Positions 29,539-40,462 of a stretch of DNA of 64,000 nucleotides are shown piece by piece. The stretch is from the NCBI RefSeq assembly GCF_004535825.1, contig NZ_SGVY01000009.1:45109-109108 (forward strand). The letters are read 5' to 3'. Numbering within the stretch: position 1 is the first letter of the stretch; every line of letters begins with the position of its first letter. The translations under genes were made by a program, and so were the position numbers. The notes under the pieces are model-generated. The model was not told the origin of the DNA and did no database searches. It worked only from the letters and a program-made list of their open reading frames with translations. This DNA comes from Segatella hominis. Its GTDB lineage: Bacteria > Bacteroidota > Bacteroidia > Bacteroidales > Bacteroidaceae.

Positions 29539-30273
29539 TTATTTAACTAAATATCTCTTTCCATTGACCAATATGATTGTACCAGGAGAGACAGCATCCT
29601 TGTGGATGCGCTGGCCAGATAAAGTATAGACTATCTTGTCGTTTATACCTTTCACAGAGTCTGCTGAAACCTCCCTGATAGCAGTAGGCGTTTCTTTGAC
29701 ATGGAGCACAACAGGCTTCCAGGTATCCAGACGACCATCCCCATCAGCATCCACAAGTCCCGTCGTTCCATTAGGAACAAACAGATGAACCTCCTCAGCC
29801 TGTTTTTCCGTGACAGGATCCGCAACCGTACCGGCACCCTTGATTACCTTAAAGGTAATTTTCTCCTGAGGCGTATCCCCGAAGATAGCCATGATGGCCA
29901 CGTGATGCAGGTTGCCTGCTTTCTGCGGAAAAGGTTCAGGACACTGATTGCCCACAACATTGCCCTTCGAATCAAAAGCCACAATCTCACAATCATCCAG
30001 GAGAACACCATTCCACATCACCTGACAGTACAAGAAAGAATTGGTATTGTATATGCGATGTTCCCGCTCATAACGGTCAAGATATTGGATTTGGCGCCAG
30101 CCGCTCTCCTTCTCCCAACCAATCTGACCAAATTTCTTATATCCGTCAGACTTTCGATAAGTACCATCCTCACAAGCCTCAGACTTGGAAGAATACTTGT
30201 CGTGAATGTCGGTCTGTGCGGACATTCCCTGTGCCGCACAAACCAGACATAATAATAAAAAGAATTTTCTCAT
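29539..30273 (-). CDS. Secreted protein with sorting signal, partner of the giant protein
   Basis: The protein has 244 residues with a signal peptide (to GMSAQ). A central domain (about 70-165) has DDCEIVAFDSKGNVVGN, VAIMAIFGD and KITFKVIKGAG; a very similar layout occurs near the end of the giant protein upstream. A DADGDGRLD calcium-loop-like sequence (about 184) resembles dockerin or thrombospondin-3 loops. The C-terminus (VYTLSGQRI...IILVNGKRYLVK) is a T9SS-type sorting signal. It starts five bases after the giant gene's stop and is therefore co-transcribed and probably translationally coupled. The function is unknown; it is likely extracellular or surface-attached. Confidence 0.75.
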   Translation of the reverse strand: MRKFFLLLCLVCAAQGMSAQTDIHDKYSSKSEACEDGTYRKSDGYKKFGQIGWEKESGWRQIQYLDRYEREHRIYNTNSFLYCQVMWNGVLLDDCEIVAFDSKGNVVGNQCPEPFPQKAGNLHHVAIMAIFGDTPQEKITFKVIKGAGTVADPVTEKQAEEVHLFVPNGTTGLVDADGDGRLDTWKPVVLHVKETPTAIREVSADSVKGINDKIVYTLSGQRIHKDAVSPGTIILVNGKRYLVK

Positions 30274-30278
30274 AAATC

Positions 30279-33200
30279 TTACTTGTTAAGATGAACGAAT
30301 TTCTTGTTACCACGAATGACAACAGACTCGATAGCATGCTTAGCCACACGCCTACCGTTCAAGTCATACGTTGCTTCTGAACTATCCTCATCCGTCTTGA
30401 CAGAGCCAATACCCGTGGTAGAAGCCAAGTCGATGACGAGAGGTTGGTCAAGACTACCCACGATAGCGTCGTCACGATAGAACATGGTTCCAGGAATCAC
30501 CTGTTCCATTCCATCCACGCTGACGATGAAACGCAAGTTAGCACCACTGTTCTCACCAGCAATCGTGATGAAATAAAGATCAGCATGAGCCTCATCAGTC
30601 AAGGCACGAAGTTCACCATCACCATCAATCACTCTGACTACGGCATCCGAACGGACAGCACCATGCTTATCTACCACACGGGCAATGACGTTCATATTGC
30701 CTTGATGCATCTGGGCAATCTCAGTTTTCTCATTCACTGCATCATCTCCACCCAGTCTCATGCTCTTAGCCATAGAGGTTTCCCTGGCAGCAGAAGAAGT
30801 TGCAGATGGATAATGGAAAGTCTGCTGCTGATTACGAGTAGAATAATACAAGTAACCCTCGCCCGACTTCAAAGCCTCCAAAGAGCCTACCCATTCACTA
30901 CTGTTCCAAGAAGCAAAAGCAGTCTGACTCTTGACGACATCACCTTCCTGAGGTTCGAGATCAGCAAACGCATTGCCGAGAGAAACGTATCCAGGAGCCT
31001 TATAGCCAATCCAGTTCCAATTAGGTTTGATGACAACAGGATCATTGGCGACATCAATAGCATCACCGACAACAGACAGAGATACAGGCGCATTGCCCTG
31101 GATTTTGTACATCTCGCCAGCTACCATCTCATTGATGGAATTGCTGGTAGGAGTCCACTGTCCATTTTCACTGATCATATAGTTCACCTGATTCTTGATG
31201 CCAGCGAGAAGTTCATCAGCACTTCCATTATCAGGATTCACATAGAAGCTGCTCCATTGCCATCCTTTCTTGAGATTCAGGATTTGCTCTACCTTTTCCT
31301 GGGCATTCCAAACGTTAGGTGAAGAGATGGTACCAACGATATTGTCGGTCACAAACATGTTCGCCTTGTCCATGCTCACCTCTACCATCGGAAGAACTCT
31401 ACCTGTCTTAGCCTCAAACACCTTATAGGTCAAGTCCTTGCCGTTGTCCTCAGCATTACCATATACATTCATGAGCACATAGTAAGCATCATAGCGAGAG
31501 AAGTAAGTAGGCTTAGCCACACCCACACATCTGTCACCTCGGAAGGCAGCCACGATGTCATTCACGTCTTGCGACATCTCACCATTGATTTCAAGCTGAC
31601 CATTGACATTCATCGTAAATTCGTAATCTGCAGAATTTACGCTCCAGTCTGGAGCCACACTCGTACTGTTCACCTTGATGACCATAGGTTCTGGTACGCC
31701 CAAGTTACCAGTCAGGTAAATCGTAGCCTCCTGACTGCCGATGGCAAGAGCAGGATCAACCGCAAAGGTCAACTTCTTGCTGGAGAGCGCAGGCAGATAG
31801 CCCGTTTCATTCTCCAGAGTGAGCCAAGATGGCAAACCGCTTACAGTCCATGACTCTGTAGTACCACTATTATTATTGATTTCAGCCTCGATGCTCACCT
31901 TTTCTGTACCATGCTTCACGGTTTCCACTTCATCCTGCTTCCATACGAGTTGGTTTTGGCGAACATAGACATCCCATGTCACATTCTCAGAATAGTTGTT
32001 GTGACTGTCACGTACATTCTTGACCGTTACAGTCAGCGTGCATCCCTCGATACGTTGTGGTTGCTCTGTGAGATTTACCAGAATCTTACGTTCGCTTGCC
32101 ACATATTCGAAGCTTACATTCTGCTTATCAGGTACAGACTTCAATGCCGGTACATTATCAGAAGTAGGCGCAAGAGTTACAGGCACATTGACAGGCTTAA
32201 CTTCCCCAGAGCGTGTAGCACTCTGGTCGGAGAGCGTTGCTAAGATGGTAGGCGCATTACCTTCATCAAGCCCACCTTCCTCGAAAGGATAGTAAGCTAT
32301 CAAGCCATCACTTGCCTTATTGACACGGGCATACATATTGTTCTTTATGACATCACCCATACGGCGACCCTTCCAGATACGGATTTCATCTATCGCACCC
32401 TTCAGCATATCCGTAGCCTGAGCACCATCATACTTACCACCCAAGAACAACTTACTTGTCTGGATGGCAGGAAGAACAGAAGCCATCATCTGCTTCTTAG
32501 CCACACCATCGAGATAAACCGTAGCAGAACCTGATGTACTCTTCAGCACATTGATAGCTACATGGTGCCACTGGTTGTCAGTCACCTTGTCAGAACCGAT
32601 TGCATAATCAGCGCCATTCACATTCATCTTGAGCAAACCAGCCTCATCCACAAAGATGTCGAGCTGATCCTTGCTATTGAATCCGAAGACATTCGCCTTA
32701 CCATTCTGTTTTTCCTCTGCACGGAACCAGAATTCAGCCAAATAGCTTTCCTCATGGGTTGTGGCGATCTTGGAAGCATCCACAGCAACGACGGTCTTTC
32801 CGTCCAAGGCAAGTGCATAATTCTTGCTTGCCAAATACCAGGCTGTAGCAGAAGGCAAAACGAGATCACGACTGCGAGCATAGTCGGTAGCCAAACCACC
32901 ATGACCTTCATCCAGTCGCCAATAGCCCATCAAGCCATCGCTATAACGGGTCTTCCGCTCGTACATTTCATTCTGAGCCTCACTCCAAGGACGAGCCTGA
33001 TTCCAAAGACTGACATCATGTATCTGACCTTGCATCTTCTCACCCAATGTGATAGGACCATTGCCTTTGTACTCACCAACCTTTAAATTGTTGAACAAGA
33101 CAACATCAAAGGCATCATAAGCATAATTGGCATTGAGGGTCTGCTTCTCTGCATCATAACTGAAGCTGACAAACTGCCAGGTATTCTTCTTGAAAGCATT

Positions 33201-36200
33201 GTCGCTGGTAAATTTCTGTCCATTGACATCAACTACCATCTTGTCATCATCAGCCACGCTCACGGTCATTCTGCCAGCCTTCGTGCCATGTGAGAACACT
33301 TCACCCTTGGCAGAGTAACGCATCCACATATTGACGGCAAACGACTTATTGCTTAAATTGAAGCTGGCATTGGTCTTGGCACCTTCGCCACCTGTCAGAT
33401 TCAGGGCCACATCATGAGCTACCTGTGCATCATTCAATTCTCCCTGGATAGAGAAGTTGTCAGCCTTGCTCATCGCACCAGAACGAATATCCTCGTTGAA
33501 AGTCAAGGAGATTTCGCTGTCTGCGGTAAGTACGCCATTAGATGGATTAGGATTGCTAATCACCTGTGGGCGAGCCATATCCTTATAGAAGGAAATGACC
33601 TCAGAAGACTTCGTCACCTCTTCACCACCAAAGTTGCTCACCGTAATGGTACGGATATTCCATTGACCATCAGGATAAGTATCATTGTTTGCCATACTGA
33701 AGACATAATTGAATGTACCTTCATCAGGCAACAAGCCCTTGTTCTTATCAGCAGCCGCTTCCTTCTCGCTGACTACCCACTCTTTCACGGTAAGCCACTG
33801 CGGATTGCCCTGCTGCTGTACCTGCAGGCGAACACTCTTCATACCACGAGCATTCTTATCATAATTGCTGATGGTAAGATGCATCGAAGTACCCGTCTCC
33901 ATATTGATGGCACTCTCAGCTGCCTTCAGAGAGACATCACTACTCGTCTGCTGGAAGTAGGCACTGAGTTTCAGGATTTCCTCGATATTGCTATCACAGG
34001 TGCTTGACATACGAAGCTGCAAATCCTTATAATCATAAATGTCAGGATTGGTCTGTGAAATCTGCAAAGTCTTGGTTACAGTCTCACCTGCTGGTACGAG
34101 AATGGTACGACCAGCGGTCACATCCTTACCGTCCATCTTGACAGCAGCACCATTTGGATTGGAAGAATCGACCACATTCAAGTTGAAGTAACTGTCGATA
34201 TCAGCCTCACTGGTATTCTGCAAGTAGATGGTAAATGTAGCAGGTTTGCCACTTGGTACACCTGTCACAGAAGTTTCCTTGGCACTGAGATGAGGCTGCT
34301 CCACCTGAGCAGTCTTTGTCTGGATGGTAGTACCCGGTCTGTAATACTTGGTCTTCACCTCATCCTCGTATGGGCAACTGGTTTGTCCGGCACGAGTATA
34401 GAAGATAGGTCCAAATCCATCAGGAGCATCGATGACATCAATAGAAAGTGCATCGGCATCACCTATCTCTACAAGCGAGAAGCCCACTTCACGAGAAGAC
34501 TCCTCGGTGCTGCCATCACTGGTAGTCGCGCCACCTCCCTTTTCTTCTTTTGTCAAAACCTCAACACCATTTCCATCAAATGCAAATCCAAGTTTTCCAC
34601 TACCTACAATCAGCAGCGAAGTCTCGCTTTCCACGGTGAAATCCTTACTGTTCACCGATTGGGTAGAACTGGACACACTTGAACCGGCATCAAAAGAATA
34701 GTTCGTACGCTTGTACTCAGCATTCTCGATGGCAGTCACCTTTGCCTTCTCATTGTTGGCCAAAACCTGTGTCCATGCAGAAATCTGCGCATTATACCAG
34801 GCGATGGTATCGCTTGCCACATAGTCGTCCTTCAATTGAGAACCATTGTATGCACTCTTTGGCAAGACCATCTTATAAGACTCACCGCTAAGTTCACCAG
34901 ACTTGGAAGCCTTGGCTCCCCAAACTTTCTTATCACTATTGTTGGAGCCTAATCTGGAATCAGTATTAGACAACTTGGTGATATAAACAGGCTTGTCTGT
35001 GTTATTGACATAGCCATCATAGCTGTTCACATGTACCAAGCAAGAGTTACGCAACTTCTTGAAGTTTGGCAGCAGTACGTTCTCCACATAGTTCTGAGTA
35101 TAGGAGAACTCAGTACCATAACGAGTACCCACGCTCATCACATCGCGTTTCTCCAGCGCTGGCACACTATTAGCATCAGCCGCATAGATACCTACCTGTC
35201 GGGCATTGCCGAAATTGTAGTTCACAGAAGAACCGATGAAGACGTCACCCTGATCGCCTACATACTCCGGCTGATCGCTGGTAGAGATACGCTTGGTAGT
35301 GGTAATGGTCTGTACAGTAGTATTTCCCATTCTCACCTCTTCGTCAATCTTGACTCCCACTTCCAACTCGTTCTTCACTTCTATTTTGGTATCTTTAGTT
35401 ACCAGAGCACCCATACCTGCCGTACCGGTTGTAATGGTAGTTTCGCAACCCATGCTTGCCTTGACGCTCGTCTCATTGGCATATTTTATAGTTCCGCCAC
35501 GCATCTTGGTGGTAGAGAAGGACTGTCCTTCCTCGATATAAGCATTTGATCCGGAGCCTGCTGGGTCACGAAGAATCATAATCACCTCGTCAGGACCAGA
35601 GGTCACGAAGTTGCTGCCCGAAGTCAACTGTCCCAAGACAATGCCCTGGAATCCGTTGCCACTCCAGTTCTTCTCCACACCATCTATAGGATAGCTCATC
35701 GTGAGCGTACGGGTGTAAGGAGTCAGGATATTTGGAGAACCAGCTTGCCAAGAGTAGGTTCCATGACCTAAAGAGTCGAGCTCGATTTCAGTCTGAGAAG
35801 ACTCATATACCTCACCGTCCTTGTCACCGGTGACATAGACAGAAGTACCAAATCCCATCTGGTTGGTGATGTTCACCGTATTGTTTGCCAATGGCACCTT
35901 TGACTCCTTGACAGGAGCATCTGCGTCATGGTTGAAATACTTTTCATACAAACTCAGGTCGAACTCGTAGTTGCCTCCCTGAACGAAAATCGGATAACCG
36001 AAGGTATAGGCATCCGCATTTGCAGTCTTTGGCAGAGTAAACGTTTTCTCCTTATTATATAGTTCTATCGATTTCTTGGTGCCATCTTCAGCAACCAGCT
36101 CATAGGTTGGTTCACCAAAGGCACCTTCAGCCTCTACATTCTTCTGAACCACATCCAGGATAGCCGAACTGCGGTAACTCTTCTTCAGCGATGCTACATA

Positions 36201-39200
36201 TTCAAACTTCTTATAGCCATCCTCTACTTTGATAGAATCGGCAGATGTAGCCTGTGGATCAGTAGCATTGATGATTTCAGCCGTATTCCAACTGATATCG
36301 CTGTTGCTGTCAATATTAATTCCAGTCACAGTATATTGAAGCGGTGGAACCATAGCAGCAAACTCACCGGTCTTAGGGTCGGTCTTGATGGTAATGATAC
36401 GTGCCTTATCGGCAGAACCGGAACCCACAGTAGTAGTAGAGTTACAAACAGCATCAGCAGGAACAGCAAATACTCTATCGGTCTTTGCCGTCACATATTC
36501 ATAAGCCTGTCCATTCTTTTCCAGACTTACATTCATACTATAAGTATCAGAAGCCTTCAGGGTCAATGTAGCCTGACCAATGTTGTTGACTGACTGTCCC
36601 AAACCAAGCGGTTTTTCATTCTCTACCGCACCACCCGTCACACGACCTACGATAGGTACAAGCGTGGTATCGTAGAACGTAATGGATGGAATATCTCGGG
36701 TAAACTCGAATGTCTCCATCTTATTAGCATCCTCATTCTGGGTAGGATAATACCCCATACCCTTATACGACTTGCCATCTGCATTGCAGAATTTATGACC
36801 GAGCTTGCTGGCACTGATATAGTGATAGCCGATAGGCACGCTGATGGTATATTCACCCTTTTCGTTGGTTTGGATAAACTCACCATCCTTGGTGCAAGAC
36901 ACACCATCCACGGCAAACTGCACACCCTCTACAGGGATTGTAGTACCTTGATAATATACGACACCGCTGACAGAGAATGAACTGACATCCTGGAAGTCCA
37001 CACCATTGTGAACGAGCGACTGTGCACTAACAAAGCGGTTTGCCTTGGCAGCAGAGAACTCATGTGTGCCCTTGGAAGGACGGATAGTATAGCTGGTACC
37101 ATCGCCAGAGAAAGGCACGCCACTGATGGTATAGTTACCATTCACGTCGGTATATGCCGACAAGGAGAGCTGATCCTCCGAAGGCACGTCATCGGTAACA
37201 GCCATATTACTGATAGTACCATGGTTTCCATTAGAGACACCACCCGTCTTCGAGTAGTCATAAGCTATGGTTTGATTAGTAATACCCTCATCAAACTTAT
37301 AATACAAGTAGAGACCATCCTCACTGCCCGACAGCGTGTGATTATAGTTCTTCTTGATTTGGTCGTCTGTCAATTCCTTTGTCCAGAAGCGACATTCGTC
37401 GATGACACCAGAATAAGTTTGGTTATCACCTCTGCTATCTCCATACCAAAGTCCAGATTCAGGCAAGTAATCCCTATTTGCAGACAAAATGGCATCAACC
37501 ATCTTATATGCACTTGGATCTGAAATCTGCACCTTGGCACTTTGGATTTTTCCGTTTTCCCCTATAACACGCACTGTATATGTCGCATTTCCATCGAAAG
37601 AAACAGATGCATTATAGAACTTGCCCGTCGCTATTGTAATTTTCTTGTCCAAATAACGGCGGTCAATCTCTATATTGTTATTTTTAAGATAAGATAGTCC
37701 TATACTGAGATCACCTGTAGATCCAACTGCAAAATAGAAAAAATTGGTAGCGAAGACGTGCATACCATTTTCCGGGAATTGGTCTATCTTGATATACGTC
37801 TGTGCAGTCCATGGATTACCGAACAAAGATGCCATCGTCTCTTTAGGCTTGGCAATACCCACCTGACAGGTCACATTTTTGGTAGTGCTGAGCGCATGGA
37901 ATGCCTTCAGTTTTTCTCCATCAGCATTATTTGCTTCCGCTATCACTTTCACACCTTCCACTGCCGTGCCTGTATCATAAGATATACGACCGCTGACAAC
38001 TCCCGTAGCAAGAGCAAAACCATCCGTTTCTTGTGATGCACCAGGACTAATAGTTCCTGTTTCCTTACACTTGCGATAACATTCCACCTCATACTGGTAG
38101 TAAGAGCCTGGTTGAGCAGAATTATCCTCGTATGTATAAGTCTCAGCCACACCAGAAGTAGTATATATATTTTGATATTCTGCATCGCTTCCTAAGAGGC
38201 GACGGCGCACATTGAAATAGGTCAAGTCTGTACCTACTTGCTTGACATCCCAGTTGACACGCACTGTACCGCTGTAAGCTCCACGGCTTGCATTGACACT
38301 AGTCACCTCAGAGTTTCCATCAATACCACCATCACATATGTTACTTGTGAAAGTTGTTTCTTGTGCTGCAACTTTCATCATATATTGGTATTTCACGCAA
38401 GCATTGGCAATTTTGGTATCATCAAAGGAATGACTTGTGACGTTCTTGTCACTAATAGTTGTCTCATGGAAGACTTCTCCCCAATCCGTAGTACCTTTTG
38501 CACGGCGATAAACCAGAAGTTTATAAGGGTTAGAAGACGTAGCATTTTCGAAAGAATAGAAACTACAAGTCACTGTAATTTTATTATCCAAATTATTCGA
38601 TGCCAATATAGACTTCAGAGGGTTGCTCGTTGATATAGACGTATAAGTACTCTTATACAAATTGGTAGCATCCTCTGGCTTCATTATGGAAGTATTCCAT
38701 TCATTCGGTTGGAATGCCACATAATAATAATAAGTAGTATTGTAGTCCTTAGTATCCTCATCTGTATATGATACCTGCTTGTCACTATATGCCAATTCCT
38801 TCAATTTTTCATAAGTGCTCGAACCACTCTTCCTGCGGAAAACCACCCATTTACCCTGTGTGGTCACATGTCTAGGATCAGCAATTTCCGGTGTCCAAGA
38901 GAGGATCACATTCTTTGTCCAGGAATTGGTAGAAGTAGAAATCGACTTTGGACGTGGATATCCATTGACCCAATGGTCCCTCTCATAACTTCTATTAAAA
39001 TAGACATTGTTCTCTATACATTGGCTTCCGTTAAGAGGATATGACCTATAATTGGGCGCAAAACGAGTGATAAAAGGATGCAGGCAATGAGCCTTAAAAT
39101 TGTCAAGTTTCATTGTCACATAAGCCGAAGTTGCAGATTCTGTACAATCCACAAAATCCGTTTTCACCTTCTTGGGAGTAGAATTGAGATTATCCCAATA

Positions 39201-39983
39201 AGTTTCAATCTGGATCGGTTCGCTTGGCCAATTTACGTTTCCCTCATATTTCTTCGAGAAACGATAAGCATACCTTAAAGTACCCGATTTATCTTTACCT
39301 CCACAGTTATTATATTTTTCTTCTAGCAAATTCGTGGAATAAGCCTGAACTACCCCATCGGCAGTACGCTTAAAATAAATGTCAGGCCAAGACATCGAAG
39401 GGAAGTTGAATGTTCCGACTTTGACTTTTAGGTCATTACTGGTAGAGTTGTCCTTATATCTCCACTTTCCTCGAATCGTAATCTCATTTGAATTATTGTA
39501 AATCCAACGTTCCAGAATAAGATCAACTGTAGTACCCATCCATTTGCCTTCTGTATTTTGAATGTTACTGAGAGCGACCGTGCCTCTATAGCCATTTTTG
39601 GAAAAAGATTTTGGTTTTCCAACTACCCAGTTATAATTTTTCTTCTTCAGGTTATCTTCGTTGTTACGACTACCCGAAATAAGACTCCATACTGTTTTAA
39701 GATTGATAACATCTTTACCGTTCACCTGGAGCCACACCTCATCATCGTATGCACCATTATCTCCATCCCAACAGAAAAAGTTGAAATTGAAATAAACGTG
39801 CAACGTTCCTGGAAAATTTTGTCCATGCACATCATTCACCCAAGGCGTTTGCGCCTTGACAGGTGTACCCACAAACTGTAACATTACCAATAGCAGCAGG
39901 CTCAATGCCCAATGCCGCATAGCCCAAGCTCTTCTTGGAGGAGCCAGGGCATCTCTTTTCATTTGTTGTAGAAAATGCTTCAT
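30279..39983 (-). CDS. Giant secreted multidomain protein (LamG, FN3 and Ig-like regions), about 3,234 residues
   Basis: The start is set at 39983 (MKHFLQQMKRD), since the in-frame ATG at 40031 adds a hydrophobic stretch without a reason. A signal segment near residues 24-46 ends PVKAQ. Visible regions are: an N-terminal beta region (about 50-380), FN3-like repeats (about 395-650), a CNA-B/carboxypeptidase-like domain (about 658), a LamG domain (about 700-900), a second CNA-B-like domain (about 1002), a very long beta-rich middle, and two LamG domains (about 2198-2362 and 2385-2565). An IVAAFRGDRCVGVAKP domain lies near 2800, followed by a KGWQWSSFYVNPDNG repeat near 2902 and a sorting signal (TYDLNGRRVAKHAIESVVI). 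No catalytic motif was found. It probably acts as an adhesin or structural surface protein; substrate unknown. Confidence 0.8.
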   Translation of the reverse strand: MKHFLQQMKRDALAPPRRAWAMRHWALSLLLLVMLQFVGTPVKAQTPWVNDVHGQNFPGTLHVYFNFNFFCWDGDNGAYDDEVWLQVNGKDVINLKTVWSLISGSRNNEDNLKKKNYNWVVGKPKSFSKNGYRGTVALSNIQNTEGKWMGTTVDLILERWIYNNSNEITIRGKWRYKDNSTSNDLKVKVGTFNFPSMSWPDIYFKRTADGVVQAYSTNLLEEKYNNCGGKDKSGTLRYAYRFSKKYEGNVNWPSEPIQIETYWDNLNSTPKKVKTDFVDCTESATSAYVTMKLDNFKAHCLHPFITRFAPNYRSYPLNGSQCIENNVYFNRSYERDHWVNGYPRPKSISTSTNSWTKNVILSWTPEIADPRHVTTQGKWVVFRRKSGSSTYEKLKELAYSDKQVSYTDEDTKDYNTTYYYYVAFQPNEWNTSIMKPEDATNLYKSTYTSISTSNPLKSILASNNLDNKITVTCSFYSFENATSSNPYKLLVYRRAKGTTDWGEVFHETTISDKNVTSHSFDDTKIANACVKYQYMMKVAAQETTFTSNICDGGIDGNSEVTSVNASRGAYSGTVRVNWDVKQVGTDLTYFNVRRRLLGSDAEYQNIYTTSGVAETYTYEDNSAQPGSYYQYEVECYRKCKETGTISPGASQETDGFALATGVVSGRISYDTGTAVEGVKVIAEANNADGEKLKAFHALSTTKNVTCQVGIAKPKETMASLFGNPWTAQTYIKIDQFPENGMHVFATNFFYFAVGSTGDLSIGLSYLKNNNIEIDRRYLDKKITIATGKFYNASVSFDGNATYTVRVIGENGKIQSAKVQISDPSAYKMVDAILSANRDYLPESGLWYGDSRGDNQTYSGVIDECRFWTKELTDDQIKKNYNHTLSGSEDGLYLYYKFDEGITNQTIAYDYSKTGGVSNGNHGTISNMAVTDDVPSEDQLSLSAYTDVNGNYTISGVPFSGDGTSYTIRPSKGTHEFSAAKANRFVSAQSLVHNGVDFQDVSSFSVSGVVYYQGTTIPVEGVQFAVDGVSCTKDGEFIQTNEKGEYTISVPIGYHYISASKLGHKFCNADGKSYKGMGYYPTQNEDANKMETFEFTRDIPSITFYDTTLVPIVGRVTGGAVENEKPLGLGQSVNNIGQATLTLKASDTYSMNVSLEKNGQAYEYVTAKTDRVFAVPADAVCNSTTTVGSGSADKARIITIKTDPKTGEFAAMVPPLQYTVTGINIDSNSDISWNTAEIINATDPQATSADSIKVEDGYKKFEYVASLKKSYRSSAILDVVQKNVEAEGAFGEPTYELVAEDGTKKSIELYNKEKTFTLPKTANADAYTFGYPIFVQGGNYEFDLSLYEKYFNHDADAPVKESKVPLANNTVNITNQMGFGTSVYVTGDKDGEVYESSQTEIELDSLGHGTYSWQAGSPNILTPYTRTLTMSYPIDGVEKNWSGNGFQGIVLGQLTSGSNFVTSGPDEVIMILRDPAGSGSNAYIEEGQSFSTTKMRGGTIKYANETSVKASMGCETTITTGTAGMGALVTKDTKIEVKNELEVGVKIDEEVRMGNTTVQTITTTKRISTSDQPEYVGDQGDVFIGSSVNYNFGNARQVGIYAADANSVPALEKRDVMSVGTRYGTEFSYTQNYVENVLLPNFKKLRNSCLVHVNSYDGYVNNTDKPVYITKLSNTDSRLGSNNSDKKVWGAKASKSGELSGESYKMVLPKSAYNGSQLKDDYVASDTIAWYNAQISAWTQVLANNEKAKVTAIENAEYKRTNYSFDAGSSVSSSTQSVNSKDFTVESETSLLIVGSGKLGFAFDGNGVEVLTKEEKGGGATTSDGSTEESSREVGFSLVEIGDADALSIDVIDAPDGFGPIFYTRAGQTSCPYEDEVKTKYYRPGTTIQTKTAQVEQPHLSAKETSVTGVPSGKPATFTIYLQNTSEADIDSYFNLNVVDSSNPNGAAVKMDGKDVTAGRTILVPAGETVTKTLQISQTNPDIYDYKDLQLRMSSTCDSNIEEILKLSAYFQQTSSDVSLKAAESAINMETGTSMHLTISNYDKNARGMKSVRLQVQQQGNPQWLTVKEWVVSEKEAAADKNKGLLPDEGTFNYVFSMANNDTYPDGQWNIRTITVSNFGGEEVTKSSEVISFYKDMARPQVISNPNPSNGVLTADSEISLTFNEDIRSGAMSKADNFSIQGELNDAQVAHDVALNLTGGEGAKTNASFNLSNKSFAVNMWMRYSAKGEVFSHGTKAGRMTVSVADDDKMVVDVNGQKFTSDNAFKKNTWQFVSFSYDAEKQTLNANYAYDAFDVVLFNNLKVGEYKGNGPITLGEKMQGQIHDVSLWNQARPWSEAQNEMYERKTRYSDGLMGYWRLDEGHGGLATDYARSRDLVLPSATAWYLASKNYALALDGKTVVAVDASKIATTHEESYLAEFWFRAEEKQNGKANVFGFNSKDQLDIFVDEAGLLKMNVNGADYAIGSDKVTDNQWHHVAINVLKSTSGSATVYLDGVAKKQMMASVLPAIQTSKLFLGGKYDGAQATDMLKGAIDEIRIWKGRRMGDVIKNNMYARVNKASDGLIAYYPFEEGGLDEGNAPTILATLSDQSATRSGEVKPVNVPVTLAPTSDNVPALKSVPDKQNVSFEYVASERKILVNLTEQPQRIEGCTLTVTVKNVRDSHNNYSENVTWDVYVRQNQLVWKQDEVETVKHGTEKVSIEAEINNNSGTTESWTVSGLPSWLTLENETGYLPALSSKKLTFAVDPALAIGSQEATIYLTGNLGVPEPMVIKVNSTSVAPDWSVNSADYEFTMNVNGQLEINGEMSQDVNDIVAAFRGDRCVGVAKPTYFSRYDAYYVLMNVYGNAEDNGKDLTYKVFEAKTGRVLPMVEVSMDKANMFVTDNIVGTISSPNVWNAQEKVEQILNLKKGWQWSSFYVNPDNGSADELLAGIKNQVNYMISENGQWTPTSNSINEMVAGEMYKIQGNAPVSLSVVGDAIDVANDPVVIKPNWNWIGYKAPGYVSLGNAFADLEPQEGDVVKSQTAFASWNSSEWVGSLEALKSGEGYLYYSTRNQQQTFHYPSATSSAARETSMAKSMRLGGDDAVNEKTEIAQMHQGNMNVIARVVDKHGAVRSDAVVRVIDGDGELRALTDEAHADLYFITIAGENSGANLRFIVSVDGMEQVIPGTMFYRDDAIVGSLDQPLVIDLASTTGIGSVKTDEDSSEATYDLNGRRVAKHAIESVVIRGNKKFVHLNK

Positions 39984-40196
39984 AAAAATTATTATTAGAA
40001 TTAATATATATCGAAAAACTTTATCATTCACTCTTACCTATATCAAAGAACATGACCATTCACTCTTACTGGAATTCAAATTCAGACTGGAATCAAACAC
40101 TCTTTTACTGTAATTAAAAAACGCTGTCTGGAATCATTAACAAATTCAATCAATAGGTTTGGTTGACAAATTTAGAGAAAAAAAGCGAAAAAGGGT

Positions 40197-40261
40197 GTTG
40201 CATTCCTCAACAAAATAGTTGCATTCCTATAATTTAGGTGTTGCATTCCTATGAATGCAAC
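40197..40261. repeat. Three GTTGCATTCCT boxes ending in a perfect hairpin
   Basis: GTTGCATTCCT occurs at 40197-40207, 40218-40228 and 40240-40250 (steps of 21 and 22 bases). The third box is followed by its inverse, giving GTTGCATTC-CTAT-GAATGCAAC (40240-40261). It lies 214 bases upstream of the giant gene's start, in a 479-base gap with no ORF. Confidence 0.8.
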
Positions 40262-40350
40262 TATATTTTAGACAAAAAGAGGACATATTCCTGACCATCT
40301 GCCCAATACGCCCCGATAACTTTCACTAAAACTTTTAAGGATTTTCCTTG

Positions 40351-40396
40351 TAGTAAAAAAAATAAAAGGTGTATCCCATTTGCTGAGATACACCTT
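40351..40396 (-). terminator. Terminator of pnp
   Basis: On the minus strand AAGGTGTATC (40396-40387) pairs with GATACACCTT (40375-40366), a perfect 10-bp stem with an 11-base loop, followed by TTTATTTTTTTTAC. It sits 67 bases after the pnp stop. Confidence 0.9.
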
Positions 40397-40462
40397 ATTA
40401 TATATATTCGAAATGATATATTCGAATCGGATGATGATTAATCCATCATTTTCTGAAGATGA

